Shown here one piece after another: positions 23,720-35,200 of a stretch of 64,000 nt of DNA. Numbering within the stretch: position 1 is the first letter of the stretch; every line of letters begins with the position of its first letter. Position numbers and translations under genes: made by a program. The stretch covers positions 76,174,926 to 76,238,925 of the forward strand of contig OX104117.1 of NCBI GenBank assembly GCA_944474755.1, written 5' to 3'. Source of the stretch: Limnoperna fortunei (Eukaryota > Mollusca > Bivalvia > Mytilida > Modiolidae). The notes beneath the pieces are model-generated. The model was given only the letters and a program-made list of their open reading frames with translations. It had not been told where the DNA came from and searched no databases.

Positions 23720-24303
23720 AATTCTATTCATGCTGTAATTTGTTTATATTAAGTGCTTTGATTGGATAAAAACAATTAAATGGCGTCTTCTCAGATAATT
23801 TATATATCGATATTTCCTCTGAGCGGACTACTTTCAGTATCCAATGTAAACAAGATGGCGTCCTCCTAGCATATCGTTAGGGAGAGGGGAGAATGTTTTC
23901 TCTGTCGATTTCCAATAAAATCAATTGAGATTTCAAATAAAATATAATATAAATACAACGTGTACATTTTAGTGTTTCGTTTTGGTTTTTTTTCCAATCA
24001 ATATCTACAGAACCGCGATTCCTTTGGTACTACGTTTTGCATATCCCTACGCTTTCCGGCCCAGGTACGTTTTGATGTCTAGATGGGTTTCTGTAACTGT
24101 TTTTGCTGTTTTAAAAATAGCAACGATTATTTTACAGAATTATAAGGATTAAACACAGTGTTTTAGGAAATTATCAATGTGTAAACTCCGGCGACTCCCT
24201 CACAAACTTGACATAAAAGTCCTTCGGACTTTATTTAGTTTGTGAGTGAGTCGCCGGAGTTTACACATTGATAATTTCCTAAAACCCCGTGTTTAATCCT
24301 ATA
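23720..24303 (+). mobile_element. Repeat element B, copy 1, inserted in element A
   Basis: Element A copy 2 lacks this block: there the flanks join as ttattaaacaatagggtatt near 58017-58035. The block has a palindromic right end, where about 60 bases (ggattaaacacagtgtttta...ctccggcgact) are followed by their reverse complement. An inverted copy lies at 32697-33757. Non-coding, MITE-like. Confidence 0.75.
24160..24303. repeat. Long imperfect palindrome at end of element B
   Basis: Arms of roughly 60 bases read from ggattaaacac to ctcacaaact and back from agtttgtgag to gtgtttaatcc, around a short centre containing gtccttcggac. Confidence 0.85.
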
Positions 24304-24947
24304 ATAGAGTATTATCAAAAAGAGACTTTGCAATTAGATCTCCATCTCCTGTCTGCACGCGAATGACGACGGACGCAAAGAAAGAAGATAGGCATTAATG
24401 GCTTTAAAAATCATAGAGCTAACAATAAACAAATTTAAATATCCCCAATGAAAAGCTATTTCAGAAGTTGAAGTCCACAATGGTAAATAAAAAACTTTTC
24501 TATGTATATGTCGGAGTTGTAAGTTTTTCTTGTGATGTATAGTATATATTAACTCGAAAACAAGTTAGTTAACATTTAAAAATTTCAAAACAACACCTAT
24601 TTTTTTTTAAATAAATGTCATAAGATAGATAAACCATATGGGTAATTGAGGTCCTAATAAATAATCAGTAAATTGTATTAACATGAACATAAAATGTGTT
24701 AAATGTGAATTGAAATCGGTAATGCGTATGCCATCCCAAAAATGGGAGGGGTAGATAAACCATATGGGTAATTGAGGTCCTAATAAATAATCAGTAAATT
24801 TTACTCTTAATTCTATGTGTTGTGTGTGTAGAGTAAATATAACGTGTTATCGAACCATTGTGTCTCATACTTTGTAAGTCAACTGGCGTTCTGACAATTA
24901 CCAGTGACCTACTTACCTTTGTGTAGGATCATTTGTATGACAATAAT

Positions 24948-24955
<8 letters not shown>

Positions 24956-25008
<53 letters not shown>
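24956..25008. repeat. (GA)n microsatellite
   Basis: About 26 GA repeats inside element A copy 1. The equivalent site in copy 2 (about 58765-58778) has only a handful, so the tract expanded after the copies separated. Confidence 0.95.
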
Positions 25009-25011
<3 letters not shown>

Positions 25012-25473
25012 CGTGTGTCCGGCGGTCAAATGAAGAAAATATGGTGTGAATACATCACCGGCGTGAGGATTGTGTCAAATACAGATACGATGGTCAAACA
25101 AGGCAAATTGGGCAAATATAATCCTACCCCAGACGAAATGCGCAAAAATTTGACGACGTATTTGTTTTATCATGTAATTATTGTTTATCATTTCTGAATG
25201 GCATTTTTTTGGCATAAAAATAATTCTCTAAAGTCTAATTACGACTACCGATTGTTTAAAAATACCAGTCTGCCGGAATAATAGTTGGGATATGCAAATA
25301 GGGATGCCTTTCAGAGTATACTATAGTAGATTGTTCGAACGCAGAATTTTTTACTATTTTTGTACAATCAGATCAATGCAAGCTTGTCTTCAATAACAGT
25401 ACGTTACCATGGGTAAGCGCCTTTTAGTTCAAAGGTCACAAATTCGAAAATATACCGACTGCGTCGGAAAAAT

Positions 25474-26537
25474 CTAACAATTGTAATCTTATGTTTGATT
25501 TAAATGGTACAATTATAGAAGCTGAAAAATAAGTTAAATTGCTTGGTGTCACAATTGATTTCATGTTTTAACTCCCACATTACAAATATATGTAAGAAGG
25601 CAGCTCGACAATTAAATGTTCTTAGGCGAATAGGTCACCACTTAAATCGACTATAATGTCCAACTTTAGTTATTGCCCTCTTACTTGGCACTTTTGTTTT
25701 GAAACCAATACTACAAAAATTGAAAAACTCCAAGAGAGCTCTACGATTTGTATACAATGATAAAACTAGTTCATATCAAAAGCTACTAGAAAAATCTCTT
25801 CTACCATCTTTAAAAATTAGACGCCTAAGAACTATAGTTGTTGAAACTTTTAAAATTATTAAAAAAGAAAGTCCTGTATTTTTACAAGATCTCATTGTTA
25901 TTAAAAATAATTCTTATAACATCAGATATACAAACACAGCAGGTACGGCCTAAAATCTTTCAGGTACGCAGCCCCTTAGATCTGGAATAGCCTTCCTCAA
26001 GAATTAAGAGATATTACAAATCTTAATCAGTTCAAAATTCATATTAATACCTGGACTGGACCTTCATGTACATGTATTATTTGCAGATCTTAGGGACTTA
26101 GTGCCAGAGATACACTGCTAAGATTTATATTTTAAGCCTTGCTTTTTACTTGCTTTTTATTTTAGAGTCTATTGCTTTTATCCTACTAAGTGCTTTGAAC
26201 TGGTGCTATGCTCATGAACTTTTACTTATTGTTTTATTTAAGTGCATGATCATTTTAAATATTTTGTCTGTAATATGCATTGCTCTTGCTTATGCTTGCT
26301 GTGCTTTTAGCTCTAACATTTTGCTTTAGCTTTATGTATAAGTATGTATGTGCCTGTCTTATATTAGATTATATAATTTCTGTTTTAACATGCTTTGTAT
26401 GTCTTACTATTAATATGTGTCCAGATGTGTTGTTTATTTATTCTATTGTATTGTCGGTATAAAAGCTCGTGAGAGCTTATGTTTATTGTTATTCATGTTT
26501 ATCCGACTTTAAATAAATATTACTATACTTTACTTTA
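25474..26537 (+). mobile_element. Jockey/CR1-like LINE, part 2 with 3' end
   Basis: The LINE resumes with VKLLGVTIDF, then NSHITNICKKAARQLNVLRRIG and KLKNSKRALRFVYND...LPSLKIRRLR, the usual C-terminal region after the reverse transcriptase. It then has a non-coding tail ending in taaataaatattactatact and a short repeated tttac end. Several stops and shifts interrupt the coding part. Confidence 0.8.
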
Positions 26538-27223
26538 CTAGTTTTGTGATATAATCATTGCGTAATCTGGTGCGAAATTTGTTCCTTTGTATTTTGGTCA
26601 CTTTTCTATGATTTAGAGTTGACCCTTATAGCGTGACACTTTTTGGTAAATTTTTAGTATATAAAAAAGTGATTTCAACAATTCCATGTTTGTTTTTGTG
26701 CGAACAGATTGAAATTCGCTTCTTTATGTGACTTTAAGACAAAAACTTTGTAAAATTTTCAAGCCATTATAAAATCGCTGCAGTGAAAATTTTTGACGAA
26801 GCCTTCAATTATTTTTCAAACCGTTAAGGGTCTAGGTTATTGAGCATTACTCATTACGTTATATTTTATTTACACATTTATGCAAAAAATCAGCAATCAT
26901 GGTAACGTATCTGACGATTTTTTCAAGTAACAATTAAATTTCATTAGCATGTGTTATTGTCTATCTTGTTTTATGAAAACTGACACCTTTAGAAAAGTAT
27001 AACTTATCAAACAATATAGTTAGTTTATTCATTTGGAACCATCACATCGACGTAAGGTCGACACTGTCAATTTTTTTTTATCACATTGAAGATATGTAAC
27101 GTATCTAACCCTATCACTAGACAAATTTTAAAAATACAATATCATAAAACATGACAATAGAAGATGCACATTTAAGATCTTACAAAAACGAGTTTGTTAT
27201 CTCATCTTTGTAGTGCGTAATAA
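26538..27223. other. Intergenic region between convergent genes
   Basis: AT-rich, with no coding region or familiar repeat recognised. It separates the LINE from the 3' end of the minus-strand metalloprotease-mucin gene. Confidence 0.55.
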
Positions 27224-27234
27224 TTTATTTTATT
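27224..27234 (-). promoter_or_regulatory. Candidate polyadenylation signals
   Basis: On the minus strand two AATAAA hexamers lie at 27234-27229 and 27229-27224, about 260 bases beyond the stop of the metalloprotease-mucin gene. Position is suitable; use is not shown. Confidence 0.5.
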
Positions 27235-27492
27235 AAATATACAAAATGAAAACAATATAATATAAAATTTGAACCATATAATACAAAATTTAAACAATAC
27301 AAATGACAAATATAGTATATTTTCTCGGTGCCGAAGTGACCAACACCTAGTACCGAAGTGTCCATGTACCTAAGTGACTAACATTCGTACTATGCAGCTA
27401 AAAGTGTCATAGTTGTAGTAGTACAGTGAAGTAATTTTTCTTGGTGTTGTAGTTTGTTTAATAGTGCATTTTGCAGCATGTTATGTGTTGGT

Positions 27493-30400
27493 TTACATTG
27501 GTTGCTCGTTTGTTGTAGTGGTTGGCTCTGTTGTAGTGGTTAGTTCAGTAGTAGTTGTTGGCTCTGTTGTAGTGGTTAGCTCTGTTGTAGTGGTTGGTTC
27601 AGTAGTAGTGGTTGGCTCAGTAGTAGTGGTTGGCTCAGTTGTAGTGGTTGGCTCTGTTGTAGTGGTTGGCTCTGTTGTAGTGGTTAGCTCAGTAGTAGTG
27701 GTTGGTTCAGTTGTAGTGGTTGGCTCAGTTGTAGTGGTTGGTTCAGTAGTAGTGGTTGGCTCTGTTGTAGTGGTTGGTTCAGTAGTAGTGGTTGGCTCAG
27801 TAGTAGTGGTTGGCTCAGTAGTAGTGGTTGGCTCTGTTGTAGTGGTTGGCTCAGTAGTAGTGGTTGGCTCTGTTGTAGTGGTTAGTTCAGTAGTAGTGGT
27901 AGGCTCTGTTGTAGTGGTTGGCTCTGTTGTAGTGGTTGGCTCTGTTGTAGTGGTTGGTTCAGTTGTAGTGGTTGGCTCAGTTGTAGTGGTTGGTTCAGTA
28001 GTGGTTAGCTCTGTTGTAGTGGTTGGTTCAGTAGTAGTGGTTAGCTCTGTTGTAGTGGTTGGTTCAGTAGTAGTGGTTGGCTCAGTAGTAGTGGTTGGCT
28101 CAGTAGTAGTGGTTGGCTCTGTTGTAGTGGTTGGCTCTGTTGTAGTGGTTGGTTCAGTTGTAGTGGTTGGTTCAGTAGTAGTGGTAGGCTCTGTTGTAGT
28201 GGTTGGCTCTGTTGTAGTGGTTGGCTCTGTTGTAGTGGTTAGTTCAGTAGTAGTTGTTGGCTCTGTTGTAGTGGTTGGCTCAGTAGTAGTGGTTGGCTCA
28301 GTAGTAGTGGTTGGCTCTGTTGTAGTGGTTGGCTCAGTTGTAGTGGTTGGCTCTGTTGTAGTGGTTGGTTCAGTTGTAGTGGTTAGTTCAGTAGTAGTTG
28401 TTGGCTCTGTTGTAGTGGTTGGCTCAGTAGTAGTGGTTGGCTCAGTAGTAGTGGTTGGCTCTGTTGTAGTGGTTGGCTCAGTTGTAGTGGTTGGCTCTGT
28501 TGTAGTGGTTGGTTCAGTAGTAGTGGTTGGCTCTGTTGTAGTGGTTGGTTCAGTTGTAGTGGTTAGTTCAGTAGTAGTTGTTGGCTCTGTTGTAGTGGTT
28601 GGCTCTGTTGTAGTGGTTAGCTCAGTAGTAGTGGTTAGTTCAGTAGTAGTGGTTAGTTCAGTAGTAGTGGTTGGTTCAGTAGTAGTGGTTGGTTCAGTAG
28701 TAGTGGTTGGCTCTGTTGTAGTGGTTGGCTCTGTTGTAGTGGTTGGCTCAGTTGTAGTAGTAGGCTCTGTTGTAGTGGTTAGCTCAGTAGTAGTGGTTAG
28801 TTCAGTAGTAGTGGTTGGTTCAGTAGTAGTGGTTGGCTCTGTTGTGGTGGTTGGTTCAGTAGTAGTGGTTGGCTCTGTTGTAGTGGTTGGTTCAGTAGTA
28901 GTGGTTGGTTCAGTAGTAGTGGTTGGTTCAGTAGTAGTGGTTGGCTCAGTAGTAGTGGTTGGCTCTGTTGTAGTGGTTGGTTCGGTTGTAGTGGTTGGCT
29001 CAGTAGTAGTGGTTGGCTCTGTTGTAGTGGTTGGTTCAGTTGTAGTGGTTGGCTCAGTTGTAGTGGTTGGTTCAGTAGTAGTGGTTGGCTCAGTAGTAGT
29101 GGTTGGCTCTGTTGTAGTGGTTGGCTCTGTTGTAGTGGTTGGTTCAGTTGTAGTGGTTGGTTCAGTAGTAGTGGTAGGCTCTGTTGTAGTGGTTGGATCT
29201 GTTGTAGTGGTTGGCTCTGTTGTAGTGGTTAGTTCAGTAGTAGTTGTTGGCTCAGTTGTAGTGGTTGGTTCAGTAGTAGTGGTTGGCTCAGTAGTAGTGG
29301 TTGGCTCTGTTGTAGTGGTTGGCTCAGTTGTAGTGGTTGGCTCTGTTGTAGTGATTGGTTCAGTTGTAGTGGTTGGTTCAGTAGTAGTGGTAGACTCTGT
29401 TGTAGTGGTTGGCTCTGTTGTAGTGGTTGGTGCAGTAGTAGTGGTTGGTTCAGTAGTAGTGGTTGGTTCAGTAGTAGTTGTTGGCTCTGTTGTAGTGGTT
29501 GGCTCTGTTGTAGTGGTTAGCTCAGTAGTAGTGGTTAGTTCAGTAGTAGTGGTTGGTTCAGTAGTAGTGGTTGGTTCAGTAGTAGTGGTTGGCTCTGTTG
29601 TAGTGGTTGGCTCTGTTGTAGTGGTTGGCTCTGTTGTAGTGGTTGGCTCAGTAGTAGTGGTTGGTTCAGTTGTAGTGGTTGGTACAGTAGTGGTTGGTTC
29701 AGTAGTAGTGGTTGGTTCAGTAGTAGTGGTTGGTTCAGTAGTAGTGGTTGGTTCAGTTGTAGTGGTTAGTTCAGTAGTAGTGGTTGGCTCTGTTGTAGTG
29801 GTTGGCTCTGTTGTAGTGGTTGGCTCAGTAGTAGTGGTTGGCTCTGTTGTAGTGGTTGGCTCAGTTGTAGTGGTTGGCTCTGTTGTAGTGGTTGGTTCAG
29901 TAGTAGTGGTTAGCTCAGTAGTAGTGGTTGGCTCTGTTGTAGTGGTTGGTTCAGTAGTAGTGGTTTGCTCTGTTGTAGTGGTTGGCTCTGTTGTAGTCGT
30001 TGGTTCAGTAGTAGTGGTTGGCTCTGTTGTAGTGGTTGGTTCAGTTGTAGTGGTTAGTTCAGTAGTAGTGGTTGGCTCTGTTGTAGTGGTTCGCTCTGTT
30101 GTAGTGGTTGGCTCAGTAGTAGTGGTTGGCTCTGTTGTAGTGGTTGGCTCTGTTGTAGTGGTTGGCTCTGTTGTAGTGGTTGGCTCAGTAGTAGTGGTTG
30201 GCTCTGTTGTAGTGGTTGGCTCTGTTGTAGTGGTTGGCTCTGTTGTAGTGGTTGGCTCTGTTGTAGTGGTTGGCTCAGTAGTAGTGGTTGGCTCTGTTGT
30301 AGTGGTTAGTTCAGTAGTAGTGGTAGGCTCTGTTGTAGTGGTAGGCTCTGTTGTAGTGGTTGGCTCTGTTGTAGTGGTTGGCTCAGTAGTAGTGGTTGAC

Positions 30401-32241
30401 TCGGTCGTACTAGTTGGCTCAGTAGTAGTGGTTGGCTCTGTTGTAGTGGTTGGTTCAGTAGTAGTGGTTGGTTCAGTAGTAGTGGTTGGTTCAGTAGTGG
30501 TTGGTTCAGTAGTAGTGGTTGACTCTGTTGTAGTGGTTGGCTCTGTTGTAGTGGTTGGCTCAGTAGTAGTGGTTGGTTCGGTTGTAGTGGTTGGCTCTGT
30601 TGTAGTGGTTGGTTCAGTAGTAGTGGTTGGTTCAGTAGTAGTGGTTGGCTCTGTTGTAGTGGTTGGCTCAGTTGTAGTGGTTGGATCAGTTGTAGTGGTT
30701 GGCTCTGTTGTAGTGGTAGGCTCAGTAGTAGTGGTTGGCTCTGTTGTAGTGGTTGGCTCTGTTGTAGTGGTTAGTTCAGTAGTAGTGGTTGGCTCTGTTG
30801 TAGTGGTTGGCTCTGTTGTAGTGGTTGGCTCAGTTGTAGTGGTTGGCTCTGTTGTAGTGGTTGGTTCAGTAGTAGTGGTTGGTTCAGTAGTAGTTGTTGG
30901 CTCTGTTGTAGTGGTTGGTTCAGTAGTAGTGGTTGGCTCAGTAGTAGTGGTTGGTTCAGTAGTAGTCGTTGGCTCTGTTGTAGTGGTTGGTTCAGTAGTA
31001 GTGGTTGGTTCAGTAGTAGTGGTTGGCTCTGTTGTAGTGGTTGTTTCAGTAGTAGTGGTTGGCTCAGTAGTAGTGGTTGGTTCAGTAGTAGTGGTTGGCT
31101 CTGTTGTAGTGGTTGGTTCAGTAGTAGTGGTTGGCTCAGTAGTAGTGGTTGGCTCTGTTGTAGTGGTTGGTTCAGTAGTAGTGGTTGGTTCAGTTGTAGT
31201 GGTTGGCTCTGTTGTAGTGGTTGGCTCTGTTGTAGTGGTTGGTTCAGTAGTAGTGGTTGGCAAGGTTGGCTCAGTAATAGTGGTTGGCTTGGTTATTGTG
31301 GTTGGCTCGGTTGTAGTAGTTGTCTTAGTAGTTGTTGTTGTTGGTTTGGTTGTAGTAGTTGTCTTAGTTGTTGTTGTTGGTTTGGTTGTAGTAGTTGTCT
31401 TAGTTGTTGTTGTTGGTTTGGTTGTAGTAGTTGTCTTAGTTGTTGTTGGTTTGGTTGTAGTAGTTGTCGTAATTGTTGTTGTTGGTTTGGTTGTAGTAGT
31501 TGTCAAAGTTGTTGTTGATTTGGTTGTAGTAGTCGTCTTAGTTGTTGTTGTTGGTTTGGTTGTAGTAGTTGTCAAAGTTGTTGTTGTTGGTTTGGTTGTA
31601 GTAGTTGTCTTAGTCGTTGTTGTTGGTTTGGTTGTAGTTGTTGTCAAAGTTGTTGTTGGTTTGGTTGTAGTAGTTGTCTTAGTTGTTGTTGTTGGTTTGG
31701 TTGTAGTAGTTGTCAAAGTTGTTGTTGGTTTGGTTGTAGTGGTTGTCTTAGTTGTTGTTGTTGGTTTGGTTGTAGTAGTTGTCAAAGTTGTTGTTGGTTT
31801 GGTTGTAGTAGTTGTCTTAGTTGTTGTTGTTGGTTTTGTTGTAGTAGTCGTGAAAGTTGTTGTTGTTGGTTTGGTTGTAGTAGTTGTCTTAGTCGTTGTT
31901 GTTGGTTTGGTTGTAGTAGTTGTCAAAGTTGTTGTTGGTTTGGTTGTAGTAGTCGTCTTAGTTGTTGTTGTTGTTGGTTTGGTTGTAGTAGTCGTCTTAG
32001 TTGTTGTTGTTGTTGGTTTGGTTGTAGTAGTCGTCAATGTTGTTGTTGTTGGTTTGGTTGTAGTAGTTGTCTTAGTCGTTGTTGTTGGTTTGATTGTAGT
32101 TGTTGTCTTGGACGTTGTTGTTGGTTTTGTTGTAGTTGCTGTGGTTTGCGTACTTGAAATAGAAACATTAGAAGTTGTATCTCTAGCAGACTTTGCCGTG
32201 GACGTTGTAGAAATTGCCGTACAAACACCAGCGATACACCA
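27493..32241 (-). CDS. Protease-mucin gene, exon 14: Thr-rich mucin repeats and stop
   Basis: Acceptor ttctattacag on the minus strand, phase 0. It opens with WCIAGVC, which completes the Cys-rich domain, then STTSTAKSARDTTSNVS. About 31290-32150 encodes lysine-containing repeats (KPTTTTTKTTTTT and variants). About 27520-31280 encodes roughly 208 hexapeptides EPTTTT (18-bp units), with occasional ELTTTT, DPTTTT or ESTTTT. It ends NEQPM-stop. The frame is unbroken for 1,582 codons. Units that differ in length lack whole codons. Two main synonymous spellings of TTTTE alternate. The opposite strand is also open and valine-rich, an effect of the 18-bp period. Confidence 0.92.
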   Translation of the reverse strand, partial: WCIAGVCTAISTTSTAKSARDTTSNVSISSTQTTATTTKPTTTSKTTTTIKPTTTTKTTTTTKPTTTTLTTTTTKPTTTTTKTTTTTKPTTTTTKTTTTTKPTTTLTTTTTKPTTTTKTTTTTKPTTTTFTTTTTKPTTTTKTTTTTKPTTTLTTTTTKPTTTTKTTTTTKPTTTLTTTTTKPTTTTKTTTTTKPTTTLTTTTTKPTTTTKTTTTTKPTTTTLTTTTTKPTTTTKTTTTTKSTTTLTTTTTKPTTTITTTTTTKPTTTKTTTTTKPTTTTKTTTTTKPTTTTKTTTTTKPTTTTTKTTTTTEPTTITKPTTITEPTLPTTTTEPTTTTEPTTTTEPTTTTEPTTTTEPTTTTEPTTTTEPTTTTEPTTTTEPTTTTEPTTTTEPTTTTETTTTTEPTTTTEPTTTTEPTTTTEPTTTTEPTTTTEPTTTTEPTTTTEPTTTTEPTTTTEPTTTTEPTTTTEPTTTTEPTTTTEPTTTTELTTTTEPTTTTEPTTTTEPTTTTEPTTTTDPTTTTEPTTTTEPTTTTEPTTTTEPTTTTEPTTTTEPTTTTEPTTTTEPTTTTESTTTTEPTTTEPTTTTEPTTTTEPTTTTEPTTTTEPTSTTESTTTTEPTTTTEPTTTTEPTTTTEPTTTTELTTTTEPTTTTEPTTTTEPTTTTEPTTTTEPTTTTEPTTTTEPTTTTEPTTTTEPTTTTEPTTTTEPTTTTERTTTTEPTTTTELTTTTEPTTTTEPTTTTEPTTTTEPTTTTEQTTTTEPTTTTEPTTTTELTTTTEPTTTTEPTTTTEPTTTTEPTTTTEPTTTTEPTTTTEPTTTTELTTTTEPTTTTEPTTTTEPTTTTEPTTTVPTTTTEPTTTTEPTTTTEPTTTTEPTTTTEPTTTTEPTTTTEPTTTTELTTTTELTTTTEPTTTTEPTTTTEPTTTTEPTTTTAPTTTTEPTTTTESTTTTEPTTTTEPITTTEPTTTTEPTTTTEPTTTTEPTTTTEPTTTTEPTTTTELTTTTEPTTTTDPTTTTEPTTTTEPTTTTEPTTTTEPTTTTEPTTTTEPTTTTEPTTTTEPTTTTEPTTTTEPTTTTEPTTTTEPTTTTEPTTTTEPTTTTEPTTTTEPTTTTEPTTTTEPTTTTEPTTTTEPTTTTEPTTTTELTTTTELTTTTEPTTTTEPTTTTEPTTTTEPTTTTEPTTTTEPTTTTELTTTTELTTTTELTTTTEPTTTTEPTTTTELTTTTEPTTTTEPTTTTEPTTTTEPTTTTEPTTTTEPTTTTEPTTTTEPTTTTEPTTTTELTTTTEPTTTTEPTTTTEPTTTTEPTTTTEPTTTTEPTTTTEPTTTTELTTTTEPTTTTEPTTTTEPTTTTEPTTTTEPTTTTEPTTTTEPTTTTEPTTTTEPTTTTEPTTTTELTTTTEPTTTTELTTTEPTTTTEPTTTTEPTTTTEPTTTTEPTTTTEPTTTTELTTTTEPTTTTEPTTTTEPTTTTEPTTTTEPTTTTEPTTTTEPTTTTEPTTTTEPTTTTEPTTTTELTTTTEPTTTTEPTTTTEPTTTTEPTTTTEPTTTTELTTTTEPTTTTELTTTTEPTTTTNEQPM

Positions 32242-35200
32242 CTGTAATAGAAAAATGCAAACAAAATCACGTCACCACTTAGTCTAGATTTACATAAGCT
32301 TCATTTATAACATGGTGTTTTCTTAAAAAAATCTTTGCATTTGGGAAGGACAATTACTACCCGTATTATATACACATACAACTTTTTTGTATGATTATAG
32401 CCTCAAAAATTGCTTTATTATTGTCAATATGTTGCCCTTTATTCAATGACAGGCATTATTTTGCAATTGAATGCAATATTTTGTAATTTTATTTAAGAGT
32501 CGTATTCAAGGAACCCGTGCTTAAGTTTTTCATTGCCCGGAAGTATATGTACTATTAACCAATCAAGCATTAGATTGCATGTCAAACAGAAGACATGCAA
32601 TAACACAAAAAAGCAGAATGATAGAGCCCGTCTTTATTTCTTTGTGTATCAGGTATGCAGAGAGCTTGCAGTGAGTATACTGATTTTTGTAAACATTATA
32701 GGATTAAACACTGGGTTTTATTAAATTATCAATGTGTAATCTCCGGCGACTCACTCACAAACTAAATAACCCGAAGGACCGAAGGACTTTATGTCAAGTT
32801 TGTGAGGGAGTCGCCGGAGTTTACACATTGATAATTACCTAAAACCCAGTGTTTAATCCTTAGGACTTTATTTAGTTTGTGAGTGAGTCGCCGGAGATTA
32901 CACATTGATAATTTCCAAAAACCCAGTGTTTAATCCTTATAATTATGTGAAATTTAAAACAGCAAAAACAGTTAACGAAACCCATCTAGACCTCAAAACG
33001 TACCTAGGCCGGAAAGCGTAGGGATATGCAAAACATCGTACCAAAGGAATCGCGGTTCTGTAGATAATGATAGGAAAAACAAAACAAAATGAAACAGTAA
33101 ATTGTATTTATATTATATCTTATTTGAAATCTCAATGGATCTAATTGGAAATCATTGCGGCAGAGAAAACATTGTCCCTTCTCCCTGACGATACGCTAGG
33201 AGGACGCCATCTTGTTTACATTGGATACTCAAAAATCGAAGAATCTGTCCATGGAACACAGATGCCCCGCTAAATGAAGTCCCAAACAGGAAATAGTTGT
33301 CCGACAGGTCTGAAAGTCGCTTAGGACGTACAAGTTGTGATACTGAACCACCCTGCCAAATTTCAAATTGTTCTCATGTACGGTTTCTGAGAAAAGCTTG
33401 ACGGAAACTCGTACGACGATCGCACGTACGTCTGTACAAATGAAGTCCCAAACAGGAAGTAGTTGTCCGACAGGTCTGAAAGTCGCTTAGGACGTACAAC
33501 TTGTGATACTGAACCACCCTGCCAAATTTCAAATTGTTCTCGTGTACGGTTTCTGAGAAAAGCTTGACGGACGGACGGACGGACAGACGGACGGACATGA
33601 GTAAAACTTAATGCCCCCCTACATGTCTTCGCGGGGGCATAAAAAGAACTGCTCAGAGGAAATATCGATATATAAATTATCTGAGATGACGCCATTTTAG
33701 TGTTTTTATCCAATCAAAGCACTTAATATAAATAAATTACAACATGAATAGAATTATCAACTTATAAACTAAAGTTAAAAGAAAAACCTACTTGTCCGCA
33801 CCTTTAACAAGTTTTACTATAGATACCATTTCCTTTTTGAAAAATATCTCGTTTGAAAATACGATTGCAGATAGTTTTCCCAGTTTTTGAATTTTGTTTG
33901 CAGTGATTGTGCTGCAATGATTATTGGATACAACTATTACTGACTAGTGGTGTATGATACCTAACCATTTTCATCAACAAACAAACTCACACACTATAGT
34001 AATGGAAGGTTTGGTATGCCGTAAAACATGGTTTAAAACCCATTTCTTTTGAAATGCCTATAAAAGTCAGGACCATTGCTGTAGTTGCTATATGTTTTGT
34101 TGTTGAATCTAAAGTTTGCTGGTTTCTTGGACTTTGATTTATGGATTGTCTTTTTGACTGTTTCTTTGTGTTCGGTATTTTGTTATTACCTTAAAATGTA
34201 AACGATTGTGATTATTCGCAATGATGGCGTTTATTCCCAATGATGGCGTTTATTCGCAATGATGGCGATTATTCGCAAAGATTACATTTACGCGCAATAT
34301 GTTTTGTGCTTGGTCGCTATAAGTTTTGCGTTTAATATCAATAATGTTTGCGTTTATTTGAAATAAGTTTTATATTTAATCGCAATATTTTGCGTTTAAA
34401 TGAAATACAAAAAAAACCCCAAAATGTGGCCCGAATAAGTTTCCGAAGTTGTCTCTATTTAATTTTATCAAGTCTTTCGTGGCGCATAATCTTCTTACTA
34501 TTTTAATTTATTTCAAATTTTGAGTAGTATCCAATAAAAATTCACAAAAATACCCGGAAGCCAATGGCAGCAGAGTTAGCGTCCACTAATGAGCTTATCT
34601 TATTCTGTCTCAATATATAAATTAAGTTTATTTCTAATTTTAAGACAATCCAATGAAAATTGACAATACATAGTGTTGCAGAGAGAATAATGAAATATCC
34701 GCTATTTATAAATTGGTATATGTTGATGTCTTACGAATGTCAGTTAGCTCAGCGTAGAGTCAGAAATAACATTAACAATACAGCATTTACTTCATTGTCC
34801 ATTAATAGATCCAAAATCAATGATATGCAATAGAACACATTAGCGATTACCCAAAATGTCGGGTTAATGCTAATATAAGTAAATAATTGTAATGAATATA
34901 AATTAAATTGACGTACCTTTTTGTCTCCGCATAGTGTACCTTCAGCAGCTACAGAGCTTGAACAATATCCTGATTTACTTGGAATGGAACACCACATCAG
35001 TGTACATATAGGAGATAAATCTCCATTGTAAAAGCCCTGAAATTATACCATCGACACATCCGCATTAAACTGTGCTAGCATTTTTTAGTTTCGTTCTGTT
35101 TAGACGCTGTTTTCAACGAATTTTCGAAAAATTATTCGAAACCAATACTTTTGACCGTTATAAATTTAAAATGTAACTTTTAAAGTTTTAGATTCAAGAC

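Larger units (their letters stand above)
23455..25473 (+). mobile_element. Repeat element A, copy 1, inserted in the LINE
   Basis: The segment begins aagatattcgacgcattt and ends gcgtcggaaaaat. A second copy with the same ends and orientation lies at 57767-59233. The ends are imperfect inverted repeats (tattcgacgca against tttccgacgca). Nothing codes for a transposase, so it is non-autonomous. LINE protein homology stops at its left edge and resumes at its right edge (NNCNLMFDLNG...). Copy 1 carries a further insertion at about 23720-24303 and an expanded GA tract at 24956-25008. Confidence 0.75.

Noticed and set aside
23455..25473. Continuous LINE through 21733-26537 without insertion
   Set aside because: Protein homology is absent across this block, and the same block occurs independently at 57767-59233.
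27464..32287. A 1,607-codon valine-rich ORF on the + strand
   Set aside because: It is the antisense shadow of the Thr-rich exon. The minus strand has the splice acceptor, a phase-matched protease upstream and poly(A) signals; the + frame is nearly pure VVVVGS with no support.
33363..33713. Minus ORFs in repeat C
   Set aside because: They exist because of the internal 165-bp duplication and the (ACGG)n tract. No protein features, and the block is an inserted repeat.
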